Below are positions 21,195 through 30,914 of a DNA stretch of 64,000 bases, piece by piece. The stretch lies in contig NC_037093.1 of assembly GCF_002994745.2 (NCBI RefSeq), forward strand, positions 19,231,555-19,295,554. Direction: 5' to 3'. The position numbers and the translations under genes were made by a program. This stretch comes from Rosa chinensis (taxonomy: Eukaryota > Streptophyta > Magnoliopsida > Rosales > Rosaceae). How positions within the stretch are numbered: the stretch's first letter is position 1; every line of letters starts with the position of its first letter. The notes beneath the pieces are model-generated. The model was not told the origin of the DNA. It did no database searches and was given only the letters and a program-made list of their open reading frames with translations.

Positions 21195-22307
21195 ATGTCG
21201 AAACTTGACTTTCCTGCACTTACCTCAACTGGCTCGGAATATCATAGTTGGGCCACGGATGTTGAGCACCACCTCACTTCAAAAGGGATCCTACCCTTAA
21301 TTCAAGCTCCTAATCCTACTCTCATATTTGAGCGTACGGCTACGAACAATGCCACCGCCCTCATCTTGATGAGGCGCCACATGGATAAATCACTCCGACT
21401 GGAGTACATGGCAATCAAGGATGCTAGAGAATTATGGGTCGCGCTAGAAGAGCGATTTGGTAATATCAAGGATACCCTCCTCCCTGACTTGAAAGTTCAA
21501 TGGGGCAATCTACGATTCGCCGACTTCAAGTCTGTAGCTGAATATAATTCAGAAGTTCTACGCCTCAAAACCATGTTGGGGTTCTGTGGACAACCCGTCA
21601 CAGAGCAAGAACTAATTGAGAAAACTCTCTCCACCTTCCCCGTCTCAGCAATTTTGCTCTCAAAGCAATATCGAACAGAATTCGATACTAGACGGATCAC
21701 GAGATTTCATCAGCTCATTACTATTATGTCTGTAGCTGAAAAACATGATAATATCCTCGTGAAGAATTATAATTCAAGGCCTATCGGAACTAAGAGCGTT
21801 CATGAGGCGAATTATAATAATGCACCCAAAGGAGGGCGCAAGGAGCGGAACCCTAAGAATAAGGGACACAACGGACGTTCTGGTCCATATAACCGCCCTA
21901 CAAAGGAAGGTACTCGTCAGAATGAAGGACGATCACGTGGCAATACATGGCAACGTGGGAGAGGAGGCCGTGGGGCTCCAGGACATGGAGGAACCACCCA
22001 GGGCCGTGGGAATGGCGCCAACTCCTATGGGGGACGCCACCCAAGTGCAAACAATGCACCTCAATTAAAGGGAGGAAATCACAATGACATGTGTCATCGA
22101 TGTGGATCTAGTGAGCACTGGTTCAAACAATGCAACGCAAGCAAACAATTAGCTGCGCATTACAAGGCATTTAGAGACTTCAGAGAGCATGAAGCCAATT
22201 TTGCCGAAAATATAGAAGAAGATGGTGATGATGCCGACGTCAATCTCACCATAGCGGACTTCAAATCTGACAAAGAATTGCACAAGGATGTTGCAGATTT
22301 TGATTAG
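21195..22307 (+). CDS. Copia Gag capsid/nucleocapsid protein
   Basis: Structural protein that forms virus-like particles and packages element RNA. The 370-codon frame begins MSKLDFPALTSTG, the usual copia gag opening (a bound N-terminal DUF4219/gag_2-type region). LWVALEERF near residue 80 marks the gag core. Residues 210-290 are rich in Gly, Arg and Asn, a nucleic-acid-binding linker. CHRCGSSEHWFKQC near residue 300 is a CCHC zinc knuckle. The tail is acidic and ends at TAG 22305. The start lies one base after a strong splice acceptor. No frameshift joins it to pol. Confidence 0.9.
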   Translation: MSKLDFPALTSTGSEYHSWATDVEHHLTSKGILPLIQAPNPTLIFERTATNNATALILMRRHMDKSLRLEYMAIKDARELWVALEERFGNIKDTLLPDLKVQWGNLRFADFKSVAEYNSEVLRLKTMLGFCGQPVTEQELIEKTLSTFPVSAILLSKQYRTEFDTRRITRFHQLITIMSVAEKHDNILVKNYNSRPIGTKSVHEANYNNAPKGGRKERNPKNKGHNGRSGPYNRPTKEGTRQNEGRSRGNTWQRGRGGRGAPGHGGTTQGRGNGANSYGGRHPSANNAPQLKGGNHNDMCHRCGSSEHWFKQCNASKQLAAHYKAFRDFREHEANFAENIEEDGDDADVNLTIADFKSDKELHKDVADFD

Positions 22308-22686
22308 TATAGTCCTTTACTTTTCCAAGAATTATGTAATGGCTATTATGCCTTAAATCAATAAAATGACTTATTGTATTAACTTTTTCCCTCTAGGCGT
22401 ACTCAAGAGTACTTGTGATGTCTAGGCAAGGTTTGATCTGAGAGAACGGTTTTAAAAGTGAGCAACGCTCCACCAAAATCTCGCCTTACCTTACCTGGTC
22501 ACAACTAAATTGAAATTACCGAAAGGATTGAGTGACTACGATTTGTCTACGGTTTGATTTTTATATTGGATTAGATTTTGGTCAAGAAACTTTGATGTAA
22601 TCATTGGCTATTATTAATAAAGTATCGATTTATTTTATTCAAATGTCTTGGACATATTCTAAATTCGAACTTTATTATTTTTCAGT
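22308..22686 (+). promoter_or_regulatory. Gag-pol spacer with two AATAAA signals and a splice acceptor
   Basis: Non-coding in all frames. AATAAA occurs at 22360-22365 and 22616-22621, each after a similar ATGTAAT..GGCTATTAT word, so the spacer contains a diverged duplication of a possible poly-A region. It ends with the pyrimidine-rich acceptor TTATTATTTTTCAG, one base before the pol ATG at 22687. The layout suits a spliced pol RNA and prematurely polyadenylated gag RNA; this is inference. Confidence 0.45.
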
Positions 22687-25600
22687 ATGTTTCCCGGAGA
22701 GCTCGAATGCCTCGTGGATAGTGCTACTACACATACCATCCTTCGAAACAGGCAGCTATTCCTATGGATGGCGCCTACTCGATCTTCTGTGACTACGATG
22801 GCTGGACCATCTCAATTGATTCATGGTCGAGGACCAGCTCAATTTATGTTGCCTAATGGCACTACCTTGAATGTCACCGAAGCTCTTTATGCTCCTAGGG
22901 CAGGAAGAACCCTATTGAGCTTCAAAGATATAAGAGCCAATGGTTTTCATGTGGAAACACATTGTGAGAATGGACAAGAGTTCCTTTGCATCACCTCTAA
23001 TGACTACGGACATAAACGAGTATTAGAGAAACTTATGTGTCGCTCTAGTGGGTTGTATGCAACCACTATTCGAGTCATTGAATCCAACCATGTCATGAGA
23101 GATGATTTATGGGATTCCGACACGTATAGGCTTTGGCACGACCGTTTGGGACACCCAGGTCGTGACATGATGATCCGTATATTAAAGACTTCACACGGAC
23201 ATCCCTTTTTCAGAACGAAAAGAAGTAAAACTCGGTTTTTGGACACCGAAGGAGCCCCTGCGCCTCACGGCGCCGTTCACCCCCAAATCCGGCCATCCTT
23301 GGCCGGCGCCGCCTTCCCCCTGCGGCCTCAGGGTGGCATTGACGCCACCAAGGGTCCTTTGTCTCCAACTTTTACTTCTAAAGTCACTTGTGACTTTGTG
23401 GCTCAACCAAAATCCTCATTGGTTGTTTCTAAAGCCCATCATTCGTTCTGCAAAGCCTGCTCTTTAGCAAAGTTAGGATCAAGACCATCCTATGCAAAGG
23501 ACACCAAGGAAAATATACCATTCTTGCAAAGAATCCAAGGTGATATTTGTGGACCTATTCAACCATCATGCGGACCATTTCGATATTTTATGGTATTGGT
23601 TGATGCATCGACACGCTGGTCACATGTCATGTTATTGTCCACAAGGAACGCTGCATTTGCTAAACTCCTAGCACAAATAATTAAGTTAAGGGCTCACCAC
23701 CCTGATCATCCTATTAAGTCTATAAGATTAGACAATGCTGGAGAGTTTACATCAAAGACTTTTGATGATTATTGCATGTCCATTGGGATTGATGTTGAAC
23801 ATCCTGTTCCTCATGTTCACACCCAAAATGGTCTCGCAGAAGCCGCCATTAAACGACTACAAATGGTCGCTAGGGCATTGGTAATGCGCACCAATCTCCC
23901 TATTTCTGCTTGGGGCTATGCAATATTGCATGCAGCTGTGCTTATTCGTCTGAGGCCCACTGCCACTCAACCCTTTTCTGCGTCCCAGATGGTGACTGGG
24001 TATGAGCCAAATGTCTCACACTTACGCATATTTGGGTGTGCAGTTTATGTGCCAATTGCGCCTCCACAGCGCACCAAAATGGGTCCTCAACGACGATTAG
24101 GCGTTTACGTTGGTTATGATTCTCCAACGATCATCCGCTACATAGAACCCTTGACAGGCGATCTCTTTACCGCAAGATTTGCGGATTGTCACTTCGATGA
24201 GACAGTCTTCCCATCGTTAGGGGGAGATAAGAACACCAATGTTCAACAGGAACGACCGGAATTGTCGTGGTCTGTCCCCACTCTGTCTCATCTTGATCCC
24301 CGAACCGCACAGTCCGAAATTGAAGTGCGGAGAATTCTCGATCTTCAGAACGTAGCAGAATCGATGCCTGATGCGTTTTCTGATATCGCTAAAGTGACGA
24401 GATCACACATACCTGCTGCAAACGTGCCTGCAAGGATTGATGTCCCTAAAAGTAGAGGACATGACGCCAACTCAAGAGTGCATGAGCATGGCGCCAACGT
24501 CCCATCTCTCAATGATGGTGACGTTATGGCTAGGCCCACGGCTCCTGCCAGGAAGCGCGGGAGGCCCATAGGTTCGATGGATTCTCGCCCAAGAAAGAAA
24601 GCGAGTTTGGCACAGAATAATCCATTAATCATCGATATAAATAATCCATCTCATGAGAATATTCCGGATTATGGTTATGTCCAAGAGACATCATTGGGGG
24701 ACGCTCCAATGTCAGAACCAACTCCAGAGAATAGAGAGATCTCCATAAATTACACTAGTGTACATGAGATGATGGATAGAAATTCTATGGCAATTGATGA
24801 TGCATTTGCATATCATATTGCGAAAGGGATTATAGAATATGATGATATCGAACCTCGCTCTGTTGAAGAATGTCAACGAAGAGCAGATTGGCCTAAATGG
24901 AAAGATGCGATCCAGGTTGAATTGGATTCACTAACAAAGAGACAGGTATTTGGGCCTGTAACGCAGACACCCCCAAGTGTAAAGCCTGTTGGCCATAAAT
25001 GGGTCTTTGTTAGAAAGCGTAATGAGAAAAATGAGGTGGTAAGATATAAAGCCCGCCTTGTGGCGCAAGGTTTCTCACAACGCCCTGGAATCGACTACGA
25101 GGAGACATATTCTCCCGTAATGGACGTTATAACGTTCCGCTACCTTGTCAGTTTGGTAGTTTCCGAAAAACTTGACATGCAGCTTATGGATGTGGTTACA
25201 GCATATCTCTATGGGGATCTAGATTCAGAGATATATATGAAGGTTCCAGATGGACTTCAATTACCCAAATCAAGTGGCTCTAAACCACGGAGCGCGTTTT
25301 CAATAAGATTAAAACGCTCACTATATGGATTAAAACAATCTGGACGGATGTGGTATAACCGTCTAAGTGACTACTTGATTGGGAAGGGATATATTAACAA
25401 TGAAATATGCCCATGCGTGTTCATTAAAAGAACAAGTTCCGGATTTGCAATCGTAGCAGTTTATGTCGATGACATGAACCTAATTGGAACTCTAGATGAG
25501 TTAAAGGAAACTGCTAATTACTTGAAATCCGAATTTGAGATGAAAGATCTTGGGAAAACACGGTTTTGTCTCGGTTTAGAACTCGAGCACCGTAGTGATG

Positions 25601-26613
25601 GGATTTTGATCCATCAGTCTGCATATACTCAGAAAATTCTAAGGCGCTTTAATGAAGATAAAGCAAAGCCTGTGAGTACTCCCATGATCGGCCGTAGTCT
25701 TGAGCCCGGAAAAGATCCGTTTCGTCCAAAGGATGAGGACGAAGAAGCATTAGAGGCCGAAGTGCCCTATTTAAGTGCAATAGGCGCATTATTGTACTTA
25801 GCTCAATGCACAAGACCGGATATCTCATTCGCAGTGAACTTGTTAGCTCGACATAGCTCTGCGCCAACACGCCGCCATTGGATTGGTGTAAAGACCATCT
25901 TTCGATACCTAAGAGGTACGATTGATATGGGCCTATTCTATCCCTACAGAGAGAAAAGGAATGACGGAAAATTGGGATCGGACCCCAAAAGGCAAAACGC
26001 CCCCGTCCATGGAATGGCCGCCGGCCATGTTGCCGGCGCCGGCGCCGCCGCCGCTCATGGTGGCCGGCGTCCTCCTATCTCCCTCCATCAAAACGACAAT
26101 GATGTCTTGATGGGTTTTGCTGATGCAGGGTACCTCTCTGACCCTCACAAAGGTCGCTCCCAAACAGGTTATGTCTTTACCATGGGAAGCACTGCGATAT
26201 CTTGGAGGTCTACGAAACAGACCCTTGTTGCTACTTCCTCAAATCATGCAGAGATTATTGCTCTACATGAAGCTGTTCGTGAATGTGTATGGCTAAGGTC
26301 TGTAATTCGACACATTCAAGGAAGTTGTGGTTTGAAGTCTACCACAGATGAACCTACATGCATTTATGAGGATAATGCAGCTTGTATTGAACAAATGAAG
26401 TTAGGTTTCATCAAGGGCGACAACACCAAGCATATATCGCCTAAGTTCTTTTATAATCAGCAACAACAATCACTTCTAAAGATTGAAGTGAATCAAATCC
26501 GATCAGAGGATAATGTAGCGGACTTATTCACTAAGTCGTTACCTAAATCCACCTTCGAGAAACATGTGAAGAGCATCGGATTAAGAAAGCTATCCGAACT
26601 CCCACGATTATAG
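22687..26613 (+). CDS. Copia Pol polyprotein: protease, integrase, reverse transcriptase, RNase H
   Basis: The 1308-residue uninterrupted frame carries out replication and insertion. Near the N-terminus LVDSATTHTIL is the protease active site, with DSA in place of the common DSG. The integrase zinc domain has WHDRLGHPG and FCKAC, here separated by about 100 residues because of a GC-rich insert (about 23215-23420). The integrase core has GDICGP, RLDNAGEF and a Glu in GLAEAAIKR. Reverse transcriptase motifs include KARLVAQGFSQ and the catalytic YVDDM near 25465. RNase H shows FADAGYLSD, YEDNAACI and HISPKFF, with a second GC-rich insert (about 25960-26100) just before it. The start lies one base after a splice acceptor. 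No inactivating change was seen. Confidence 0.93.
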   Translation: MFPGELECLVDSATTHTILRNRQLFLWMAPTRSSVTTMAGPSQLIHGRGPAQFMLPNGTTLNVTEALYAPRAGRTLLSFKDIRANGFHVETHCENGQEFLCITSNDYGHKRVLEKLMCRSSGLYATTIRVIESNHVMRDDLWDSDTYRLWHDRLGHPGRDMMIRILKTSHGHPFFRTKRSKTRFLDTEGAPAPHGAVHPQIRPSLAGAAFPLRPQGGIDATKGPLSPTFTSKVTCDFVAQPKSSLVVSKAHHSFCKACSLAKLGSRPSYAKDTKENIPFLQRIQGDICGPIQPSCGPFRYFMVLVDASTRWSHVMLLSTRNAAFAKLLAQIIKLRAHHPDHPIKSIRLDNAGEFTSKTFDDYCMSIGIDVEHPVPHVHTQNGLAEAAIKRLQMVARALVMRTNLPISAWGYAILHAAVLIRLRPTATQPFSASQMVTGYEPNVSHLRIFGCAVYVPIAPPQRTKMGPQRRLGVYVGYDSPTIIRYIEPLTGDLFTARFADCHFDETVFPSLGGDKNTNVQQERPELSWSVPTLSHLDPRTAQSEIEVRRILDLQNVAESMPDAFSDIAKVTRSHIPAANVPARIDVPKSRGHDANSRVHEHGANVPSLNDGDVMARPTAPARKRGRPIGSMDSRPRKKASLAQNNPLIIDINNPSHENIPDYGYVQETSLGDAPMSEPTPENREISINYTSVHEMMDRNSMAIDDAFAYHIAKGIIEYDDIEPRSVEECQRRADWPKWKDAIQVELDSLTKRQVFGPVTQTPPSVKPVGHKWVFVRKRNEKNEVVRYKARLVAQGFSQRPGIDYEETYSPVMDVITFRYLVSLVVSEKLDMQLMDVVTAYLYGDLDSEIYMKVPDGLQLPKSSGSKPRSAFSIRLKRSLYGLKQSGRMWYNRLSDYLIGKGYINNEICPCVFIKRTSSGFAIVAVYVDDMNLIGTLDELKETANYLKSEFEMKDLGKTRFCLGLELEHRSDGILIHQSAYTQKILRRFNEDKAKPVSTPMIGRSLEPGKDPFRPKDEDEEALEAEVPYLSAIGALLYLAQCTRPDISFAVNLLARHSSAPTRRHWIGVKTIFRYLRGTIDMGLFYPYREKRNDGKLGSDPKRQNAPVHGMAAGHVAGAGAAAAHGGRRPPISLHQNDNDVLMGFADAGYLSDPHKGRSQTGYVFTMGSTAISWRSTKQTLVATSSNHAEIIALHEAVRECVWLRSVIRHIQGSCGLKSTTDEPTCIYEDNAACIEQMKLGFIKGDNTKHISPKFFYNQQQQSLLKIEVNQIRSEDNVADLFTKSLPKSTFEKHVKSIGLRKLSELPRL

Positions 26614-26811
26614 CAATCAGGGGGAGATATCGACATCAGGGGGAGTTATGATGTCTACATGTTCAATCTCGAAGAGTGAAGGACGTGTTGTGCTCTTTTT
26701 GTCCTTCGACCAGGATTATTTTTGTCCCACAGGGTTTTTGTTACCTGGCAAGGTTTTTAACGAGGCAACGGATGAAGCGTCACCACCAAGTTTGAGCGGC
26801 ACAAGGGGGAG
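26614..26811 (+). other. 3' untranslated region with repeated polypurine tracts
   Basis: ATCAGGGGGAG appears twice soon after the pol stop (about 26617 and 26635), and ACAAGGGGGAG abuts the 3' LTR at 26812. The last is the working polypurine tract by position; the others are similar purine runs that could prime secondarily. Confidence 0.6.
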
Positions 26812-27018
26812 TGTTGAAGGAAAATCAAGTTTAGTGTGCCTTATCAAACTAGGAATAGGAATAGGAGAGAAGGTTCTAGATTTCCCAATCCTACACGGAT
26901 TGGTATTCCTTGTAACATTAGATTATGCACTTTGTAATCCCTATATATAGGGCTCCTATTCTCTATAATGAAATACACTTCTCTCATCAATCTCTCTCAA
27001 TACCAATATACTTAAACA
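26812..27018 (+). repeat. 3' LTR of the young copia element
   Basis: 207 bases, matching the 5' LTR along its length, ending CTTAAACA and followed by the GTATC duplication at 27019-27023. It lies 16 bases from the CNGC stop codon. Confidence 0.95.
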
Positions 27019-27034
27019 GTATCGTAATTGTTTC

Positions 27035-30000
27035 CTACCGCCCACTCATCGAACTAGATGACTCATAGTAGTAGATTGGAGCGGAGAGGGTTCGGCTCAA
27101 AGCCCTCCTAGCTTTGTGGCAGCGCCAATTGGATTGTATAAGATTTGCACACAACTGCCGTGGCATCCCAACCTCTGTGCTAAAATGACGCCAGGAATGG
27201 GAGGCTACACTCTTCAAGTCACTGGCCATTAGAGCAAACCCTTCGACTTTTGTGAGAGACTTAACAAATCTTGTGGAGACGGGCAGTGCAGAAAATGGTG
27301 AAAACGTAGACGCCCAATTGAGAAGTTCTTCGCCATGAAAGTTACCTCTCTCAAGACACTTGGTGGTCGAAGAACTTGCACTGCTACTTGTCCCAGCACT
27401 GTTAGTGGTGTAGGTCAATAAAATGCCTTGTGTGATGAAGATCATCTTAACAATCGGCTCCCCCTCACCACTATGTTAGTGTCCTCAGTATATCTCACTG
27501 GCTTAAGATTGTCAAAGATTGCCTTCAATACTTCTTCATCCATAACTCGAAGCATTGGCACCTACATCAGAAAAATAAAACTACACATTACAATAGGCAA
27601 CATCTATCATCATTCCACCACAAATTGAGCAGATAGACAAAGGAACTGACTTTTTTCAGCATAGGCAAACAGAGATGTCGCTTGATAAATCTTTTCTGCT
27701 CCAATGGAAGAATAGAGAGGATATTCCCCACATGAACATCTTTGTTTTGCTCAAGTTGTTTGTGTACATTTTGCATGATCAGCGTCTTCATGTTCTTAGG
27801 GATGTCATTCTCTGATAACCAGATCTGTACTTCTAGATCTTTCATTTTCATCTGCCGGATGATTTTCACCTTTTCTGACGATCGAGTTACCAACTGCATA
27901 CATACCTATTCAGCAACAAAATAGTCATTTCTTCTTTTAACGTGAAATACATGCAGTACAATATACAATGATCAGGTAAACTGCCTGGTCGGTACGTAAA
28001 TAACAAATGTAACCATATTTCTAATATATCTGAACTATACAGCTTCAGGATCAAATGTTTACTACAAATTTGCACATTTCCAACCAATCATCTCATCTTA
28101 CACACCCTACTTCTCTGTTTGTATCCAAACCTCTATGTATATGCCTCCTTAGTAGTACTTATGATCAGTACAACTTCCCATTAATTATAACTTTCCATGT
28201 CTAAGATTGATCATACAATCCAAAACTGTCTAACACTCTCGTCTAAAATCAATATGAAGACAACATCATCGATGTAAGGAGTGTATGCGTGATCAAGCTT
28301 TGGGTTGTCATAACTCATAAGCAATTGAGAATGAATTATCATGAAGATAGTATATTGTACGTCTTCACAGTTTGTCTTTTCTAATAGCTAGTGAACATAT
28401 ACAGATAGTACTGGAAACAGAAACTTATGAGGAGCTTAAGTTACAAGAATAACAAGGATTGTATTGACTGGGCACCAACCTTCAAATTTGTAGTGAGATA
28501 TAACAAAACTAATAGCAAGCCAGTAATTGAAATAAAAACCACAAAGATGTTTTCCCAAGTATAGATACTGGTCTCAAGGTTCTGTCCTAGAGAACTGCAA
28601 AATTGAATGAATGTGTGTTAACTCCTAAGTAAATTCATTCTGTTTAAGTAAGAAAGTCCAGAATCGCTTCACCATGTGAAAAGCATTCTTAGTTAAATAG
28701 ACCACATCTATTGACATAAGATATTTGACGTAAGATAAACAGGACAGAAACAAACCTGAAAACATGTACTATTCAAACTTTCAAAGTTACTTTTATATCA
28801 TCTTGGCTTGGTTGTAAACCAAACAGACTTTCATTCAAAGAACTTGAGTCCAAGAAAATATGTACTATTCAAACTGAAAACATGTACTATTCAAACTTTC
28901 AAAGTTATGAAATGCAAACTGCAAACCTTAGATTTCGCAGACCCCACCAGAAACAGTGTAAGAACTTTTTTGGTAAATTGGTTGACTCCAGCACACTATG
29001 TTGAACGGCATCAGAAAACATACCATAATCAAATGATTGTGTATGACGTGAATTATTTACAGAGCATACATCATCCAGAATTGTGATGTTTCTGATTGAA
29101 CTGTCATTACAGTAAAATGTAGTAGGTTCAGATCCATTTTCCCTCCGACAAGCATATTGCCAGCTTGATATCACTCTTTGGATAGCTAAGAAGTACCAAA
29201 AGGCTCCAAATACCTACAGGATTGGCAAATTAGTAATAGCAGATCTTCAGAGAAAGTTAATGGAAACATGAAGAAAATATTATAAAGTCAACATCAAAAT
29301 AAAAGATGACTCCTGGGATACTTGTTATTACCCTTTCTGCACCATGTATATTTTTTCTTCATAAAAGTTACAACACTAATTCACAAAGAACCTGGATGCT
29401 AATAAGAAATCCGACCAAAGATTGGTAATTCAATGAAGAAATTAGAATTAAGTAATACATGAGATTGAAACTTACATGACTAGCAAGGATGTAGAGAAAG
29501 AAACTGAATGCACCTTTGAATAAAATCCATACTTCAGTCTCTCTCATAGGAGTCTTGTTAAGATCTGTACACAATAAGTAAATGCGAAGCGTGCGTGGCA
29601 CATATTGCAACAGGGCAAGAAAAGCCAGAAACTTCATTTCATTCAAAGAACTTGAGTCCAAGAAAATAAGAATCACGACCTGGACATATTACAATGGTTT
29701 AAGCCACCACTGAAATCTAATTATCATATGAAAATATTGTTTTAAATACATCCACTTCTCAGCAGCTTCTTTTTTCTTGGGTTGCATGGTCAAACATACA
29801 GTTTGATAGTAAGAAAAAAAAAATGATCAGAAAGCCTTTGTACCTGAGGAATGGGAAGAACAGCTAAAAAGTTAACTAGGATGTGTGACCAGACTTGCCA
29901 AATCAGCTTAATCATTGCCAATGCATCCTCAACTAATATCATTCCTTTTGTCAAGGCCATCGTATGCCAATATGATCTCCCCATGACCCTATATGTTGGA

Positions 30001-30088
30001 ACTTTAGGATCAATATAAATTTGAATACTAATGTCCAATATATACAAGAGATCCGTTGCTGATCGTAATGAAATAACTATTGCCTTCA
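27035..30088 (-). pseudogene. Cyclic nucleotide-gated channel (CNGC19/20-like), truncated and frameshifted
   Basis: Plasma-membrane cation channel subunit of the plant CNGC family. Six exons on the minus strand: 29844-30088, 29476-29679, 28927-29213, 28480-28594, 27651-27893 and 27035-27561, with GT-AG borders and agreeing phases. The first retained exon starts in the S2 region (RSATDLLYILDIS). Later ones give VLPIPQ, the LQYVPRTLRI S4-like segment, the pore helix (FWWGLRNL then SSLGQNL), and the C-linker (LWLSEN-like and RHLCLPML words). The last exon has the cyclic-nucleotide-binding domain (MDEEVLKAIFDNLKP, HGEELLNWA) and an IQ-like end (CANLIQSNWRCHKARRAL). A missing base around 27457-27465 shifts the frame inside that domain. 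The N-terminus and S1 are absent; Helitron DNA begins exactly there. It is probably non-functional. Confidence 0.85.
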
Positions 30089-30906
30089 AATGTGAGGATG
30101 AGGAAGTCCTCTCTTTTGAAATTCTATAGTGTGCAAATGTGCTTCAATTTCTCCAAAAGGTTCTCTAGACTTAATATAATTAATCGTATCCTGTAATTTT
30201 ATGTTAAACATTCTCGAAATGATGTCAGATCTTTCTTCAACTTTATACCTAGGTTTCGTGTTAAAATATCTTTCTATTTCTAGCCACTTAACATTGCACG
30301 TAAAAGTTATAAATAAATCTGGATTACCATATTGTCTGCAAATTGCCATAGCATCTTGATAGTTATTAATCACATCTCTAGGACTTCCCGTATGAGAACT
30401 TGGTAAAATGATTTTTTGTCCTAAATCACGACCTTTATTAATTCCTGCTGAAGAAGCAGCAAAAATATCTTTATAAATTTCAGTTCGAAAATTCTTTTGA
30501 TTTCTTCTGATCCAATCTAAACGATCTTCTTCAGCTGTTACATAAGCATCAACTAAAAATTGTTGAAATAATTGTCCTTCATTATTTCTATCTTGAATTT
30601 GATATGCAATATAAGCACGCATTGACATTTTCTGTCTTTTCTTTGTATTATTTCCTGCAATTTGTTGCATCGATAAATCTATCTTACATCCATCTTCACC
30701 ATATGGAAAAAGTATTGGATATTGCAACGCCATATACTTTGGATGAATTTTGGAAATACGTTGTAAATATATGTTATTTGACTCAATAATTATATCTTTA
30801 TTTGAATTGTGCTCTCCAATATCACCAATTATTAAACCACCAATTTCTTCAGTCATTGGTTCTTCATATTGTTTACTATCAGTAGGTTGACAATTAAGTA
30901 TACTGA

Positions 30907-30914
30907 TATTTAAT
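30907..30914. repeat. Left 8-bp target duplication of the hAT MITE
   Basis: TATTTAAT here and at 31759-31766 flank the element exactly. Confidence 0.85.

Larger units (their letters stand above)
20122..27018 (+). mobile_element. Intact, young Ty1/copia LTR retrotransposon
   Basis: This 6.9-kb element has two 207-bp LTRs (20122-20328 and 26812-27018). They show no difference when compared by eye, and a 5-bp GTATC duplication flanks them. It contains an uninterrupted gag frame (370 codons) and an uninterrupted pol frame (1308 codons) covering protease, integrase, reverse transcriptase and RNase H. Identical LTRs and open frames indicate very recent insertion and possible autonomy. It landed just beyond the stop codon of the truncated CNGC gene. 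Gag and pol are separate frames parted by about 380 non-coding bases, which is unusual because most copia elements use one polyprotein frame. Confidence 0.95.

Noticed and set aside
22308..22686. Gag-pol gap considered as a frameshift or assembly error
   Set aside because: The spacer has stops in all frames, poly-A-like signals and a good acceptor next to a proper pol ATG, so it looks like genuine structure.
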